Shown: positions 1 to 8,069, numbered from the stretch's first letter. The stretch is DNA of 64,000 nucleotides from Allobosea caraganae (GCF_003351345.1 NZ_QQTO01000018.1:1-64000); one strand, 5' to 3'. The notes: a model not told the origin generated them from the sequence alone. Numbers and translations: made by a program.

Positions 1-2
1 AG

Positions 3-425
3 GCCGTCGCCCATCTCGACGAGATGACCCAGCAGAACGCCGCCCTCGCCGAGCAGTCGGCCGCCTCCGCAGCCTCCCTCTCCGGCCGCATCGGCGAGCT
101 CAACACCCTCGTCGCAGCGTTCAAGACCGGGCAGGAGCAGCAGGTGCCGGTTCAGATGGCCCAGCCGCAGCGCATCGCTGCGCCCGCCCCGGTCGCGCCT
201 CGGCCGACCCGCGCCGCCGCACCTGCTCGGGCGCCGGCCCCGGCCTATGCGCCAACGCCGGCGCGCGCCGCCGACAAGGCTGCGAAGGCTACCAGCTCCG
301 AGCCCGAGCGCCTGCGCAAGCTCGCCGAAGCCGCCTTCGCCCAGACCAAGGCCACGCCGGCCCGCGTGCCCGCCAAAAAGGTCGCCAATAGCCGCAATGC
401 CGACGCCGGCTGGGAAGAGTTCTGA
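3..425 (+). CDS. Methyl-accepting chemotaxis protein, C-terminal end (partial)
   Basis: Only the 3' end of this gene is in the window; its start lies to the left. The first visible residues (AVAHLDEMTQQNAALAEQSA) are the typical end of the cytoplasmic signalling helix of chemoreceptors, which docks CheA and CheW at the inner membrane (family knowledge). About 90 residues of Ala/Pro-rich low-complexity linker follow, and the protein ends in AGWEEF. That resembles the xWxxF pentapeptide which tethers the adaptation enzymes CheR and CheB to some receptors, so this receptor may carry its own adaptation tether (inference). The sensor domain and ligand cannot be seen. A hairpin terminator follows the stop codon. 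Confidence 0.85.
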   Translation, partial: AVAHLDEMTQQNAALAEQSAASAASLSGRIGELNTLVAAFKTGQEQQVPVQMAQPQRIAAPAPVAPRPTRAAAPARAPAPAYAPTPARAADKAAKATSSEPERLRKLAEAAFAQTKATPARVPAKKVANSRNADAGWEEF

Positions 426-476
426 GGCAACCCTAAAGAAGCGCCTCACTCCGGTAGCTTAGCAGTACACGTCAAG

Positions 477-507
477 GGCCTCGCGCAACGCTGCGCGGGG
501 CCTTTTT
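477..507 (+). terminator. Rho-independent terminator after the chemoreceptor gene
   Basis: GGCC-t-CGCGC (477-486) pairs with GCGCG-g-GGCC (493-502) around a 6-nt loop and is followed by TTTTT (503-507). It lies about 50 bases past the stop codon and would end the chemoreceptor transcript. In the remaining stretch up to the next gene (508-683) I recognise nothing. Confidence 0.75.
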
Positions 508-695
508 CATGGTGGATCGTTCAACCCTGGCGGCAGCTTTCGGCCAGCCGTGCACGATCTCACTCCACTCCCGCCTGAAGCTTTGGAGAATCGTGCAATC
601 ATCGCGGGGCATCGGTCTACCGCCTGAGAGCCGCCCGCAGGCAAGGTCTCCTCACACCGGACGCGCGGTCGCGCCGGTCTTTTCAGGAGGCCAAC

Positions 696-1430
696 ATGTC
701 TGAACTCAAGGGCAAGGTCATCGCCATCACCGGCGCCAGCAGCGGCATCGGCGAGGCGAGCGCGAAGCTTCTGGCAGAGCGCGGCGCGCATGTCGTGCTC
801 GGCGCCAGGCGCGGCGAACGACTGGTCGCGCTCGCGGCCGAGATCAGCGCGAAAGGCGGCCAGGCCCGCCAGCGCGTGGTCGATGTCACCGACCTCGCCA
901 GCGTCGAGGCCTTCATCGGTTTCGCGCAGCAGGAATTCGGCCGCGTCGACGTCATCGTCAACAATGCCGGCGTGATGCCGCTCTCGACGCTCGACACGCT
1001 CAAGATCGACGAGTGGAACCGGATGATCGACGTCAACATCCGCGGCGTCCTGCACGGCATCGCCGCCGGGCTGCCAGTGATGAAGCGCCAGGGCTTCGGC
1101 CATTTCGTCAACCTGTCCTCGATCGGCGGCCATGCCGTCTATCCGACCGCCGCCGTCTACTGCGCCACGAAGTACGCCGTGCTCGCGATCTCCGAAGGCC
1201 TGCGCCAGGAGAACACCGACATCCGCGTCACCGTGATCTCGCCCGGCGTGACCCGCTCGGAGCTGGCCGACAGCATCTCCGACGAGGGCGCCCGGCAGGC
1301 GATGAACGACTTCCGCAAGATCGCGATCGCGCCCGAGGCGATCGGCCGCGCCATCGCCTTCGCCATTGAGCAGCCGGGCGACGTCGATGTGAGCGAGATC
1401 ATAGTTCGCCCCATCGCCAGCGCCTACTGA
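696..1430 (+). CDS. SDR family NAD(P)-dependent oxidoreductase
   Basis: A 244-residue classical short-chain dehydrogenase/reductase. The Rossmann cofactor motif TGASSGIG is at residues 12-19, NNAG at 89-92, and the catalytic Ser142, Tyr155 and Lys159 (YCATK) are all present, so it should be active. An Arg pair at 38-39 after the second beta strand suggests NADP preference (inference). The start is fixed by a strong AGGAGG (684-689) before ATG. It is cytoplasmic by family. The substrate cannot be told from sequence; the closest groups are clavaldehyde-dehydrogenase-like SDRs of rhizobia. It is not obviously in an operon with the next gene, which begins 66 bases downstream. Confidence 0.9.
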   Translation: MSELKGKVIAITGASSGIGEASAKLLAERGAHVVLGARRGERLVALAAEISAKGGQARQRVVDVTDLASVEAFIGFAQQEFGRVDVIVNNAGVMPLSTLDTLKIDEWNRMIDVNIRGVLHGIAAGLPVMKRQGFGHFVNLSSIGGHAVYPTAAVYCATKYAVLAISEGLRQENTDIRVTVISPGVTRSELADSISDEGARQAMNDFRKIAIAPEAIGRAIAFAIEQPGDVDVSEIIVRPIASAY

Positions 1431-1496
1431 GCGCCCATCAGCGCGCCGGCGGATGGCCCAGCGCGCTCTTCACCCACTGACGCGAGGGAGCGAACC

Positions 1497-1850
1497 ATGA
1501 TCGTCACAAGCCTGATCCATGCGCTCGGCACCCTTGCGGCGAGCGTCAGGCCAGCCGCGGCGAACCCGCCGCTGCCGCTCGAAATCGACCTGGACATCCC
1601 CGAGGCTCCGCTCGTCGCCACGCAGGCCATGGCCGGGACCTGGGCGAGCGAGGACAGGCTGGTGCGCCTCGAACTCTCGGCCAATGGCCGCTACGACGAG
1701 GCGCGCGGCACGCGCCGCAGCGCCTATCGCGGCCGCTACGAGGTCGAGGGGCAGCGGCTCTACTTCGCCGATGATCGCGGCTTCACCGCGCTCGGCGAGG
1801 TGCGCAACGGCGTACTGCGCCTCGGCAGCGAGCGGCTGATGCGGCAGTGA
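1497..1850 (+). CDS. Small Atu4866-domain protein, function unknown
   Basis: A 117-residue protein. From about residue 45 on it matches the pattern of the Atu4866 domain (a small beta-barrel of unknown function): GTWAS, then LSANGRYDEARGTRRSAYRGR, an aromatic YF and a DDRGFTALG stretch. The first ~22 residues (ending ASVRPAAA) are weakly hydrophobic and could be a short export signal, but there is no convincing cleavage site. A GAGGGAG stretch (1484-1490) sits upstream of ATG. I know no biochemical activity for the family. In other bacteria such domains occur beside SDR-type oxidoreductases, and the same holds here. Confidence 0.7.
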   Translation: MIVTSLIHALGTLAASVRPAAANPPLPLEIDLDIPEAPLVATQAMAGTWASEDRLVRLELSANGRYDEARGTRRSAYRGRYEVEGQRLYFADDRGFTALGEVRNGVLRLGSERLMRQ

Positions 1851-1867
1851 GCGTGACCGGCTTCCAC

Positions 1868-1960
1868 CGTCATGGTCGGGCTTGTCCCGACCATCCACGT
1901 CTTCGCTGATCGAGAACCGTGGTCAAGACGTGGATGCTCGCCACGAGGGCGAGTATGACG
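1868..1960. repeat. Palindromic intergenic repeat, family B copy 1
   Basis: This is an imperfect inverted repeat. Outer arms read GTCATGGTCGGGC near 1869 and a degenerate GAGTATGACG at 1951-1960. Inner arms read CATCCACGTCTT (about 1892-1903) and AAGACGTGGATG (1925-1936). The same unit occurs at 6099-6190, 15524-15617 and 40991-41081. It fills the gap between two convergent genes and may act as a bidirectional terminator (inference). Confidence 0.8.
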
Positions 1961-1977
1961 TCGCGGGTCTCGCCGCC

Positions 1978-2589
1978 TCAATACGCGACCGTGAAGCGCT
2001 GTCTGTTATGGGCGGGCTTCTCCAGCTCGTCGACCAGCGCGATCGCGTAATCCTCGGCCGAAACGGCGCTCTTGCCGTCCGCGTCGACCAGGAGCTGGTC
2101 CTTGCCGAGGCGGAACTTGCCCGTGCGCTCGCCGGGCGCGATCAGCGCGGGAGGCGATAGGAAGCTCCAGTCGAGCCCGTTCTCCTGCCTGAGCAAGTCG
2201 AGGAAGGCGCCGCCTGCCTTGGCCTCGACGAGATAGATCGCGGGAAAATCCGGCGCGTCGAAGAGCTTCACGCCCGGCGCGACCTCGAGGCTGCCGGCGC
2301 CGCCGACGACGAGATAGCGCTTTACGCCGGACTGCTTGACCGCGGCGAGCAGCACGGCCGGGTCGCTGGCGGTGAAATGCACCGCGCTGATGACGGCGTC
2401 GTGCCCCTTGAGCTGCGCGGCGAGCCCGTCCTTGTCGAAGACGTCGCCCTTCACGGCGGTGATTCCGGCCTGCACAGGCACCTTCTCGGGATTGCGCACG
2501 ATGGCGCTGACCTGATGGCCACGCGCGGTGAGTTCGGCGAGCAGGCGCGAGCCGATGAAGCCGGTGGCGCCGACGAGAGCGATTTTCAT
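1978..2589 (-). CDS. NAD(P)-dependent oxidoreductase, NmrA/SDR_a5-like
   Basis: A 203-residue atypical short-chain dehydrogenase with the N-terminal nucleotide motif GATGFIGS (residues 8-15), as in NAD(P)H-binding NmrA-like and SDR_a5 proteins. The classical YxxxK active site is not evident, so it may bind NAD(P) as a sensor, or use a quinone or other small substrate (inference). It is transcribed divergently from the HxlR-type regulator at 2709. Genes beside HxlR regulators are commonly their targets and often encode oxidoreductases for reactive electrophiles (family knowledge). An imperfect inverted repeat in the shared promoter region supports regulation by that neighbour. Confidence 0.85.
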   Translation of the reverse strand: MKIALVGATGFIGSRLLAELTARGHQVSAIVRNPEKVPVQAGITAVKGDVFDKDGLAAQLKGHDAVISAVHFTASDPAVLLAAVKQSGVKRYLVVGGAGSLEVAPGVKLFDAPDFPAIYLVEAKAGGAFLDLLRQENGLDWSFLSPPALIAPGERTGKFRLGKDQLLVDADGKSAVSAEDYAIALVDELEKPAHNRQRFTVAY

Positions 2590-2603
2590 GGTTCAATCCT
2601 TCC

Positions 2604-2638
2604 AGTATCTAATGGGAACCAACATCCCAATGGACACT
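2604..2638. promoter_or_regulatory. Candidate HxlR operator
   Basis: Left arm AGTATCTAATGGGA (2604-2617) and right arm TCCCAATGGACACT (2625-2638) are inverted repeats matching at 11 of 14 positions, with a 7-bp spacer. The site lies between the divergent oxidoreductase and HxlR genes, where an autoregulating HxlR dimer would bind. The assignment is inference from position and symmetry. Confidence 0.5.
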
Positions 2639-2708
2639 AGATGGCCGGCATGCGATCACGCGTAAAGAAGGCACTTTCACGCTACGTGGTCACCCGAAGG
2701 ATACCGCC

Positions 2709-3104
2709 GTGCTGCATCGCCCCGATCCGTTCGACGCGAAATGCCCGACCCGGCAGGTGCTCGACCGTATCGGCGACCGCTGGGCGGTGCTGATCCTGAT
2801 CTCGTTGGAGCAGCGTACCATGCGCTTCAACGAGCTGCGCCGGCGGATCGAGGCGATCTCGCAGAAGATGCTGTCGCAGACGCTGAAGAGCCTGGAGCGC
2901 GACGGGCTGGTCAACCGCAAGGTCTTCGCCACCGTGCCGGTGACGGTCGAGTACTCGCTGACCCCGCTCGGCCGCACACTGTCGCAGACGGTGCATGCGC
3001 TGACGCTCTGGGCCGAGACGCATATCGGCGAGGTCGCGCAGGCGCAGCAGCGCTATGATCAAGGCGAGGCTGCGCCGGAAACGGCCACAACGCCGCCGCG
3101 CTAG
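2709..3104 (+). CDS. HxlR family winged-helix transcriptional regulator
   Basis: A 131-residue HxlR-type regulator: PFDAKCPTRQVLDRIGDRW near the N terminus, then the winged-helix core (RFNELRRRIEAISQKMLSQTL, where the recognition helix follows 'AISQKML') and the wing segment DGLVNRKVF. Cys12 is the conserved cysteine that several family members use to sense electrophiles or redox state. The start is GTG, chosen because AAGGA lies 9 bases upstream and no in-frame ATG does. It is divergent from the NmrA-like oxidoreductase, its likely target. After residue ~110 the tail is Ala/Gln-rich and probably disordered. Confidence 0.9.
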   Translation: MLHRPDPFDAKCPTRQVLDRIGDRWAVLILISLEQRTMRFNELRRRIEAISQKMLSQTLKSLERDGLVNRKVFATVPVTVEYSLTPLGRTLSQTVHALTLWAETHIGEVAQAQQRYDQGEAAPETATTPPR

Positions 3105-3254
3105 CGTTTCCGCCAGTTTCGTGTATACCCCCGGCCAACCGGCCTAAAAGCCGGCTGCGCATCCCCTCCTCGATGAGGCCGATGCGGGCTTCGGACCTTG
3201 CTGGACGACATCCCGGCCTGGCCCGCCAGATCAACCCGAACACGAGGATCCACG

Positions 3255-3524
3255 ATGTCGATCACAGCCGAGCGCAAGACCGCGCTCATCAACGAACACG
3301 CCACCAAGCCGAACGATACCGGCTCGCCCGAGGTCCAGGTCGCGATCCTGACGGAGCGCATCAACAACCTGACCGGGCACTTCAAGTCGCACGTCAAGGA
3401 CAACCATTCGCGTCGCGGCCTGCTCAAGCTGGTCTCGCAGCGCCGTTCGCTGCTCGACTACCTGAAGAGCCGCAACGAGGCGCGCTACAAGACGCTGATC
3501 GAGAAGCTCGGCATCCGCCGCTGA
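3255..3524 (+). CDS. rpsO: 30S ribosomal protein S15
   Basis: An 89-residue protein, exactly the usual length of S15. It has the family blocks [17 protein letters not shown] and [14 protein letters not shown], which bind the central domain of 16S rRNA during 30S assembly. ATG at 3255 is chosen over an upstream in-frame start because it gives the canonical MSITAERK N terminus and follows GAGGA by 6 bases. It is followed by its own terminator and then by pnp, the order seen in most proteobacteria. S15 often represses its own mRNA; the 150-base leader could hold such a structure, but I cannot demonstrate it. Confidence 0.98.
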   Translation: MSITAERKTALINEHATKPNDTGSPEVQVAILTERINNLTGHFKSHVKDNHSRRGLLKLVSQRRSLLDYLKSRNEARYKTLIEKLGIRR

Positions 3525-3540
3525 TCGACTGATCCGCTTC

Positions 3541-3573
3541 CCGCCCGGCGCGATCTCGTTCCGGGCGGTTTTT
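3541..3573 (+). terminator. Rho-independent terminator between rpsO and pnp
   Basis: CCGCCCGG (3541-3548) and CCGGGCGG (3561-3568) form a perfect 8-bp stem with a 12-nt loop, followed by TTTTT. Read-through would allow co-transcription of rpsO with pnp, as in E. coli. Confidence 0.9.
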
Positions 3574-3575
3574 CC

Positions 3576-3625
3576 AGAGCATGATGCCGAAAAGCGGGTA
3601 CCGGTTTTCGGGCCACATCATGCTC
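3576..3625. repeat. Palindromic intergenic repeat, family A copy 1
   Basis: AGAGCATGATG ... CATCATGCTC outer arms enclose CCGAAAAGCGGG / ACCGGTTTTCGG inner arms. It is the best-preserved copy of a short dispersed palindrome seen at seven places in this window, always outside genes. Confidence 0.85.
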
Positions 3626-3653
3626 CCCTTCCAGGGTCTGGCCGCAATGGGGC

Positions 3654-3840
3654 GGCGCCCTGATCTTCAACGCGGTGGCCGCATGGGCGGTTTGCCGCTG
3701 GCCTCCACTGGGCGCCAAGACGTCCATGGCAGGATCGCCGAGCGCTCGGGCGCCGTCTCCACGCCTCCCGAGCTTTCCGCCGTCTTGCCCATGGGCTCGA
3801 GACGCCCGGACGGGTGCCGCATCCGATCCGAAAGACAGAC
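3654..3840 (+). promoter_or_regulatory. pnp leader with large hairpin
   Basis: A gene-free GC-rich leader before pnp. GGCGCCC (3654-3660) and GGGCGCC (3710-3716) form a perfect 7-bp stem around an internally paired loop. In E. coli a long leader hairpin is cut by RNase III and lets PNPase repress its own synthesis. An equivalent role here is inference; I see no conserved primary-sequence motif. Confidence 0.35.
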
Positions 3841-6003
3841 ATGTTCGACATCCAGACCGAAGAATTGATGTGGGGCGGGCGCAAGCTCGTACTCGAAACC
3901 GGCAAGATCGCACGCCAGGCCGACGCCGCCGTGCTCGCGACCTATGGCGAGACCGTGGTGCTCGCCACCGTCGTCTCGGCGAAGGAGCCCAAGGCCGGGA
4001 TCGACTTCTTCCCGCTCACCGTGAACTACCAGGAAAAGACCTTCGCCGCCGGCCGCATCCCCGGCGGCTATTTCAAGCGCGAGGGACGTCCGACCGAGAA
4101 GGAGACGCTGGTCTCGCGCCTGATCGACCGGCCGATCCGCCCGCTCTTCGTCGAGGGCTACCGCAACGAGACGCAGGTCGTCTGCACCGTGCTGCAGCAT
4201 GACCTCGAGAACGATCCCGACATCGTCGCCATGGTCGCGGCCTCGGCCGCCCTGACCCTGTCGGGCGTGCCGTTCACCGGCCCGGTCGGCGCGGCCCGCG
4301 TCGGCTATTTCGACGGCGCCTACAAGCTCAACCCCCTGGTCGACGAGATCAAGGAATCGGGGCTCGACCTCGTCGTCGCCGGCACGCCCGATGCCGTTCT
4401 GATGGTGGAATCGGAGGCCAAGCAGCTGTCCGAGGAGATCATGCTCGGGGCCGTGATGTTCGGCCACAAGCATTTCCAGCCGGTGATCGACGCCATCATC
4501 CGCCTGGCCGAGAAGGCCGCCAAGGAGCCGCGCGACTATCAGCCCGCCGATAATTCGGTCGTGCTCGAGGCCGTGCTGAAGCTGGTCGACGCCGATCTGC
4601 GCGCCGCCTACAAGATCACCACCAAGGCCGAGCGCTACAAGGCGATCGACGCCGCCAAGGCCAAGGTCGCGGCGCTGGTCTCGTCCGAGCCGGACGGCAA
4701 GACCAGCTTCACCAAGGAGCAGGTCGGCGGCCAGTTCAAGGAAGCCCAGGCCAAGGTCGTGCGCTGGACCATCCTCGACGAAGGCGTGCGCATCGACGGG
4801 CGCGACCTCAAGACCGTGCGCAAGATCGTGGCCGAAGCCGGCATCCTGCCGCGCACCCATGGCTCGGCCCTGTTCACCCGCGGCGAGACGCAGGCGCTGG
4901 TCGTGACCACGCTGGGCACCGGCGACGACGAGCAGTACATCGACTCGCTGGAAGGCACCTACAAGGAGACCTTCCTGCTGCACTACAACTTCCCTCCCTA
5001 CTCGGTCGGTGAAGCCGGCCGCATGGGCTCGCCCGGCCGCCGCGAGATCGGCCATGGCAAGCTCGCCTGGCGCGCCATCCGGCCGATGCTGCCGGCCAAG
5101 GGCGAGTTCCCCTACACGATCCGCGTCGTCTCGGAGATCACCGAGTCGAACGGCTCCTCCTCGATGGCCACCGTCTGCGGCACCTCGCTCGCCCTGATGG
5201 ACGCCGGCGTGCCGCTCAAGGCTCCCGTCGCCGGCATCGCCATGGGCCTGATCCTGGAAGGCGAGCGCTTCGCGGTGCTCTCCGACATCCTCGGCGACGA
5301 GGACCATCTCGGCGACATGGACTTCAAGGTCGCCGGCACCGCCGAGGGCATCACCTCGCTGCAGATGGACATCAAGATCGCCGGCATCACCGAGGAGATC
5401 ATGAAGGTCGCCCTCGACCAGGCCAAGGGCGGTCGCGACCACATCCTCAGCGAGATGAACAAGGCGCTTTCGGTCTCGCGCGGCCAGCTCGGCGAGTATG
5501 CCCCGCGCATCGAGACGATGAAGATCCCGGTCGACAAGATCCGTGAAGTCATCGGCTCCGGCGGCAAGGTCATCCGCGAGATCGTCGAGAAGACCGGCGC
5601 CAAGGTCAACATCGAGGATGACGGCACCATCAAGATCGCCTCGGCCGACGGCAAGTCGATCGAAGCCGCGATCAAGTGGATCAAGTCGATCGTCTCGGAA
5701 GCCGAGCCGGGCATGATCTATGACGGCACCGTGGTGAAGATCATGGAGTTCGGCGCCTTCGTGAACTTCTTCGGCGCCAAGGACGGGCTTGTTCATATTT
5801 CGGAGCTGGCCGCGGCTAGGGTCCAGAAGGTCTCGGACGTCGTCAAGGAAGGCGACAAGGTCAAGGTCAAGTTCCTCGGCCAGGACGAGCGCGGCAAGAT
5901 CCGCCTCTCGATGAAGGTCGTCGACCAGGAGACCGGCGAGGACATCACCGAGAAGCTGAAGGCCCAGCGCGACGCCGACAAGACCCGCGAGCGCGCCGAG
6001 TAA
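3841..6003 (+). CDS. pnp: Polyribonucleotide nucleotidyltransferase (PNPase)
   Basis: A 720-residue phosphorolytic 3'-5' exoribonuclease (E. coli 711). It has two RNase PH-like domains, the second with the active-site region around GRREIGHG and [12 protein letters not shown] domain follows ([11 protein letters not shown], about residues 565-600), then a C-terminal S1 domain ([17 protein letters not shown], about 624-693). It degrades RNA to nucleoside diphosphates and joins RNase E degradosomes. ATG at 3841 is chosen because MFDIQTEEL...[11 protein letters not shown] is the family N terminus; the in-frame upstream extension to 3814 has no such match. The ribosome binding site is poor, consistent with leader control. 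A terminator follows at 6031. Confidence 0.98.
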   Translation: MFDIQTEELMWGGRKLVLETGKIARQADAAVLATYGETVVLATVVSAKEPKAGIDFFPLTVNYQEKTFAAGRIPGGYFKREGRPTEKETLVSRLIDRPIRPLFVEGYRNETQVVCTVLQHDLENDPDIVAMVAASAALTLSGVPFTGPVGAARVGYFDGAYKLNPLVDEIKESGLDLVVAGTPDAVLMVESEAKQLSEEIMLGAVMFGHKHFQPVIDAIIRLAEKAAKEPRDYQPADNSVVLEAVLKLVDADLRAAYKITTKAERYKAIDAAKAKVAALVSSEPDGKTSFTKEQVGGQFKEAQAKVVRWTILDEGVRIDGRDLKTVRKIVAEAGILPRTHGSALFTRGETQALVVTTLGTGDDEQYIDSLEGTYKETFLLHYNFPPYSVGEAGRMGSPGRREIGHGKLAWRAIRPMLPAKGEFPYTIRVVSEITESNGSSSMATVCGTSLALMDAGVPLKAPVAGIAMGLILEGERFAVLSDILGDEDHLGDMDFKVAGTAEGITSLQMDIKIAGITEEIMKVALDQAKGGRDHILSEMNKALSVSRGQLGEYAPRIETMKIPVDKIREVIGSGGKVIREIVEKTGAKVNIEDDGTIKIASADGKSIEAAIKWIKSIVSEAEPGMIYDGTVVKIMEFGAFVNFFGAKDGLVHISELAAARVQKVSDVVKEGDKVKVKFLGQDERGKIRLSMKVVDQETGEDITEKLKAQRDADKTRERAE

Positions 6004-6011
6004 GCCTGACG

Positions 6012-6027
6012 CGATTCACGTGAAACG
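6012..6027. other. parS: parS-like site (one mismatch in the 14-bp core)
   Basis: CGATTCACGTGAAACG differs from the GTTTCACGTGAAAC parS core by a single base. It lies just after pnp, about 9.7 kb left of the candidate origin. ParB may bind it weakly; unproven. Confidence 0.45.
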
Positions 6028-6030
6028 GGA

Positions 6031-6060
6031 CGCCCCGCATCGAAAGGTGCGGGGCGTTTT
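6031..6060 (+). terminator. Rho-independent terminator after pnp
   Basis: CGCCCCGCA (6031-6039) and TGCGGGGCG (6048-6056) make a perfect 9-bp stem with an 8-nt loop, followed by TTTT. Confidence 0.92.
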
Positions 6061-6098
6061 GCTTTGGGCGCATCATCCGGGTGGACCGCACCACGCCG

Positions 6099-6190
6099 GT
6101 ATGCTCGGGCTTGTCCCGAGCATCCACGTCTTGGACGCCGCCCGCGATGAGTGAAGACGTGGATGGTCGGCACAAGGCCGACCATGACGG
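6099..6190. repeat. Palindromic intergenic repeat, family B copy 2
   Basis: TATGCTCGGGCTTGTCCCGA and CATCCACGTCTT are followed by GAAGACGTGGATGGTCGG and GACCATGACGG in inverted order. Same unit as at 1868, 15524 and 40991. Confidence 0.8.
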
Positions 6191-6234
6191 GAGGGCGAGC
6201 AGAGAACGGCTAGCGCTCCACCCGATTTCCGAAT

Positions 6235-6244
6235 AGTCTAGACT
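6235..6244. promoter_or_regulatory. Palindrome upstream of the PNPOx-family gene
   Basis: AGTCTAGACT is a perfect 10-bp palindrome in an unusually AT-rich spot, 20 bases before the start codon of the next gene. It could be an operator or part of the promoter; inferred from position only. Confidence 0.25.
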
Positions 6245-6264
6245 TATTGATTTCGGAGACTGGC

Positions 6265-6900
6265 ATGCCCGACCACAGCATCACCTCGCTCGACGCCCTC
6301 AGCGCGCTCTATCCGAATCCGGTGGCCCCGGCCTCGGTCGCCAAGGAGATCGATCACATCGATGCGAACTACGCCGCGCTGATCGCCGCCTCGCCGTTTT
6401 GCCTGCTCGCGACCATGGGTCCAGAGGGGCTGGATTGCTCGCCGCGCGGGGATAAGCCGGGCTTCGTCACGGTGAGGGACGCGAAAACGCTCCTGATTCC
6501 CGATCGAAAAGGCAATAACCGCCTGGATACGTTTAAGAATATCCTGTCCGACGCGCGAATCGGAATGCTCTTCCTGATCCCCGGTTACGGCGAGACCTTG
6601 CGCGTGAACGGACGCGCCGAACTCTCCTGCGATCCTGAGTTGTGCGGAGGGTTCGAGATGGCCGGAAAGCTGCCGGCCTGCGTCATCGTGGTCAAAGTCG
6701 AGGCCGCCTACTTCCAGTGCTCGCGCGCAGTGGTGCGGGCCGACCTGTGGAACCCGGCGGGGCATGTCGACCGGCGCACGTTGCCGAGCGCCGGGCAGAT
6801 CCTGCAGGGGATCACGGCGCGCAACACGGCGATCGAGACGTTCGATGGCGAGGCCTATGACAAGGCGCTGCCCGAGCGGGTGAAGGCGACGTTGTATTGA
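6265..6900 (+). CDS. Pyridoxamine 5'-phosphate oxidase family protein
   Basis: A 211-residue flavin-binding split-barrel protein of the PNPOx-like superfamily, closest in pattern to the MSMEG_1061 group. Visible blocks are ASPFCLLATMGPEGLDCSPRGD (strand pair that contacts FMN), IPDRKGNNRLDTFKNIL, and a C-terminal YFQCSRAVVRADLW. Members bind FMN or F420 and reduce diverse small molecules; the substrate is unknown, and vitamin B6 synthesis should not be assumed. ATG at 6265 is preferred over an in-frame TTG at 6247 because GGAG (6255-6258) is well placed for it. It is a single gene with a palindrome in its promoter region. Confidence 0.85.
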   Translation: MPDHSITSLDALSALYPNPVAPASVAKEIDHIDANYAALIAASPFCLLATMGPEGLDCSPRGDKPGFVTVRDAKTLLIPDRKGNNRLDTFKNILSDARIGMLFLIPGYGETLRVNGRAELSCDPELCGGFEMAGKLPACVIVVKVEAAYFQCSRAVVRADLWNPAGHVDRRTLPSAGQILQGITARNTAIETFDGEAYDKALPERVKATLY

Positions 6901-6908
6901 GGCGCGGT

Positions 6909-7063
6909 TCTCCCCTTCTCCCCCTGCGGGAGAAGGTGTCAGGGCAAAGCCCTGACGGATGAGGGGTCGCGCAACGGTAGCCGCGCTTGGCCTACTCAAA
7001 CACGGATAGGGCAGCGCGACCCCTCATCCGCCTGCCGGCACCTTCTCCCACAAGGGGAGAAGG
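6909..7063. repeat. Long inverted repeat, family C
   Basis: Left half (about 6911-6970: CTTCTCC...GGGAGAAGGTG, CGGATGAGGGGTCGCG) is repeated in reverse complement at about 7015-7063 (CGCGACCCCTCATCCGC, CACCTTCTCCC). The halves are separated by ~45 bases, so the RNA would form a long stem. It fills the gap between two convergent genes. A related, shorter pair flanks the rho terminator region (18940-19070). Confidence 0.8.
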
Positions 7064-7070
7064 ACGCCAA

Positions 7071-8069
7071 TCACAGCAGCCCGTTATTCCCCGCCAGCAC
7101 CTTGAGGTTCACCTCCGGCCGGGCGCCGACATGGCCGATGACCTCGGCCGCCGCCAGCGCGCCGAGGCGCAGCGAATCGCGGACCTCGCGGCCCGAGGTC
7201 AGGCCGAAGAGGAAGCCGGCGGCGAAGAGGTCGCCGGCGCCGGTCGCATCGACGACGCGGTCGATCGGGAAGACCGGCTCGGCGAGCACGCCATCGGGCG
7301 TCACCGCCAGCGCGCCCTTCTCGGAACGGGTCACGGCCGCAACGATGTTCTCGGCGCGCAGCGCGGCGAGCGCGGTGTCGAAATCGCCTGTCTGGTACAG
7401 GCTCTTCAGCTCGTGCTCGTTGGCGAAGACGATGTCGACCATGCGGTTGCGGACCAGGCCGAGGAACTCGTCGCGATAGCGGTCGACGCAGAAGGAATCC
7501 GAGAGCGTGATGGCGACGCGTCCGCCGGCGGCATGGGCCAGCTCGGACGCCTTGCGGAAGGCGTCCTTGGCCGCCGGGGGATCCCAGAGATAGCCTTCGA
7601 GATAGACGATGTCGGCGTTCTGCACCGCCTTGGCGTCGACATCGTCGGTGGTGAGGCCCTGGCAGGCGCCGAGATAGGTGTTCATCGTGCGCTCGCCATC
7701 GGGCGTGACGATGATGAAGGAGCGCGCCGTCGCCGGGCCCTCGGTGGCGAAAGCGGTGTCGAAGGCGACGCCGAGCGAGGTCAGGTCGTGGCGGTAGAGT
7801 TTGCCGAGCTCGTCCTGCTTGACCTTGCCGATGAAGGCGCCCTTGCCGCCGAACGAGGCCAGGCCGGCAATCGTGTTGGCGGCCGAGCCACCGGAGATGA
7901 CCTTTCCGGGACCCATGGCGGCATAGAGCGCTTCGGCGCGGGCCTCGTCGATCAGCATCATCGCGCCCTTGGCGAGCTCGTGCTTGGCCAGGAAATCCTC
8001 CTCGGCCGAGGCGATGACATCGACGATAGCGTTGCCGAGGGCGAGAACGTCGGTGCGCGTGGCTGTCAT
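7071..8069 (-). CDS. PfkB family carbohydrate/nucleoside kinase
   Basis: A 332-residue ribokinase-fold kinase. N-terminal LALGNAIVDVIA and ISGGSAANT (substrate lid and sugar-binding region) and the C-terminal PfkB signature DATGAGDLFAAGFLFGL are present; the Asp of GAGD is the catalytic base. The overall pattern (GNAIVDV, SGGSAANTIAGLA, GPATARSFIIVTPDGERTMNTYLGA) is that of bacterial adenosine-kinase-like proteins in alphaproteobacteria. Phosphorylation of adenosine or a related nucleoside or sugar is likely but not certain. I chose the start at MTATRTDVLALGNA; upstream in-frame codons have no family match. It is a single gene, convergent with the preceding one. Confidence 0.9.
   Translation of the reverse strand: MTATRTDVLALGNAIVDVIASAEEDFLAKHELAKGAMMLIDEARAEALYAAMGPGKVISGGSAANTIAGLASFGGKGAFIGKVKQDELGKLYRHDLTSLGVAFDTAFATEGPATARSFIIVTPDGERTMNTYLGACQGLTTDDVDAKAVQNADIVYLEGYLWDPPAAKDAFRKASELAHAAGGRVAITLSDSFCVDRYRDEFLGLVRNRMVDIVFANEHELKSLYQTGDFDTALAALRAENIVAAVTRSEKGALAVTPDGVLAEPVFPIDRVVDATGAGDLFAAGFLFGLTSGREVRDSLRLGALAAAEVIGHVGARPEVNLKVLAGNNGLL

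Noticed and set aside
3667..5796. A 709-codon open frame on the minus strand opposite pnp
   Set aside because: It has the low-complexity Asp/Gly/Leu/Val/Arg pattern of an antisense shadow of a GC-rich gene, no motif, and covers a certain PNPase gene.
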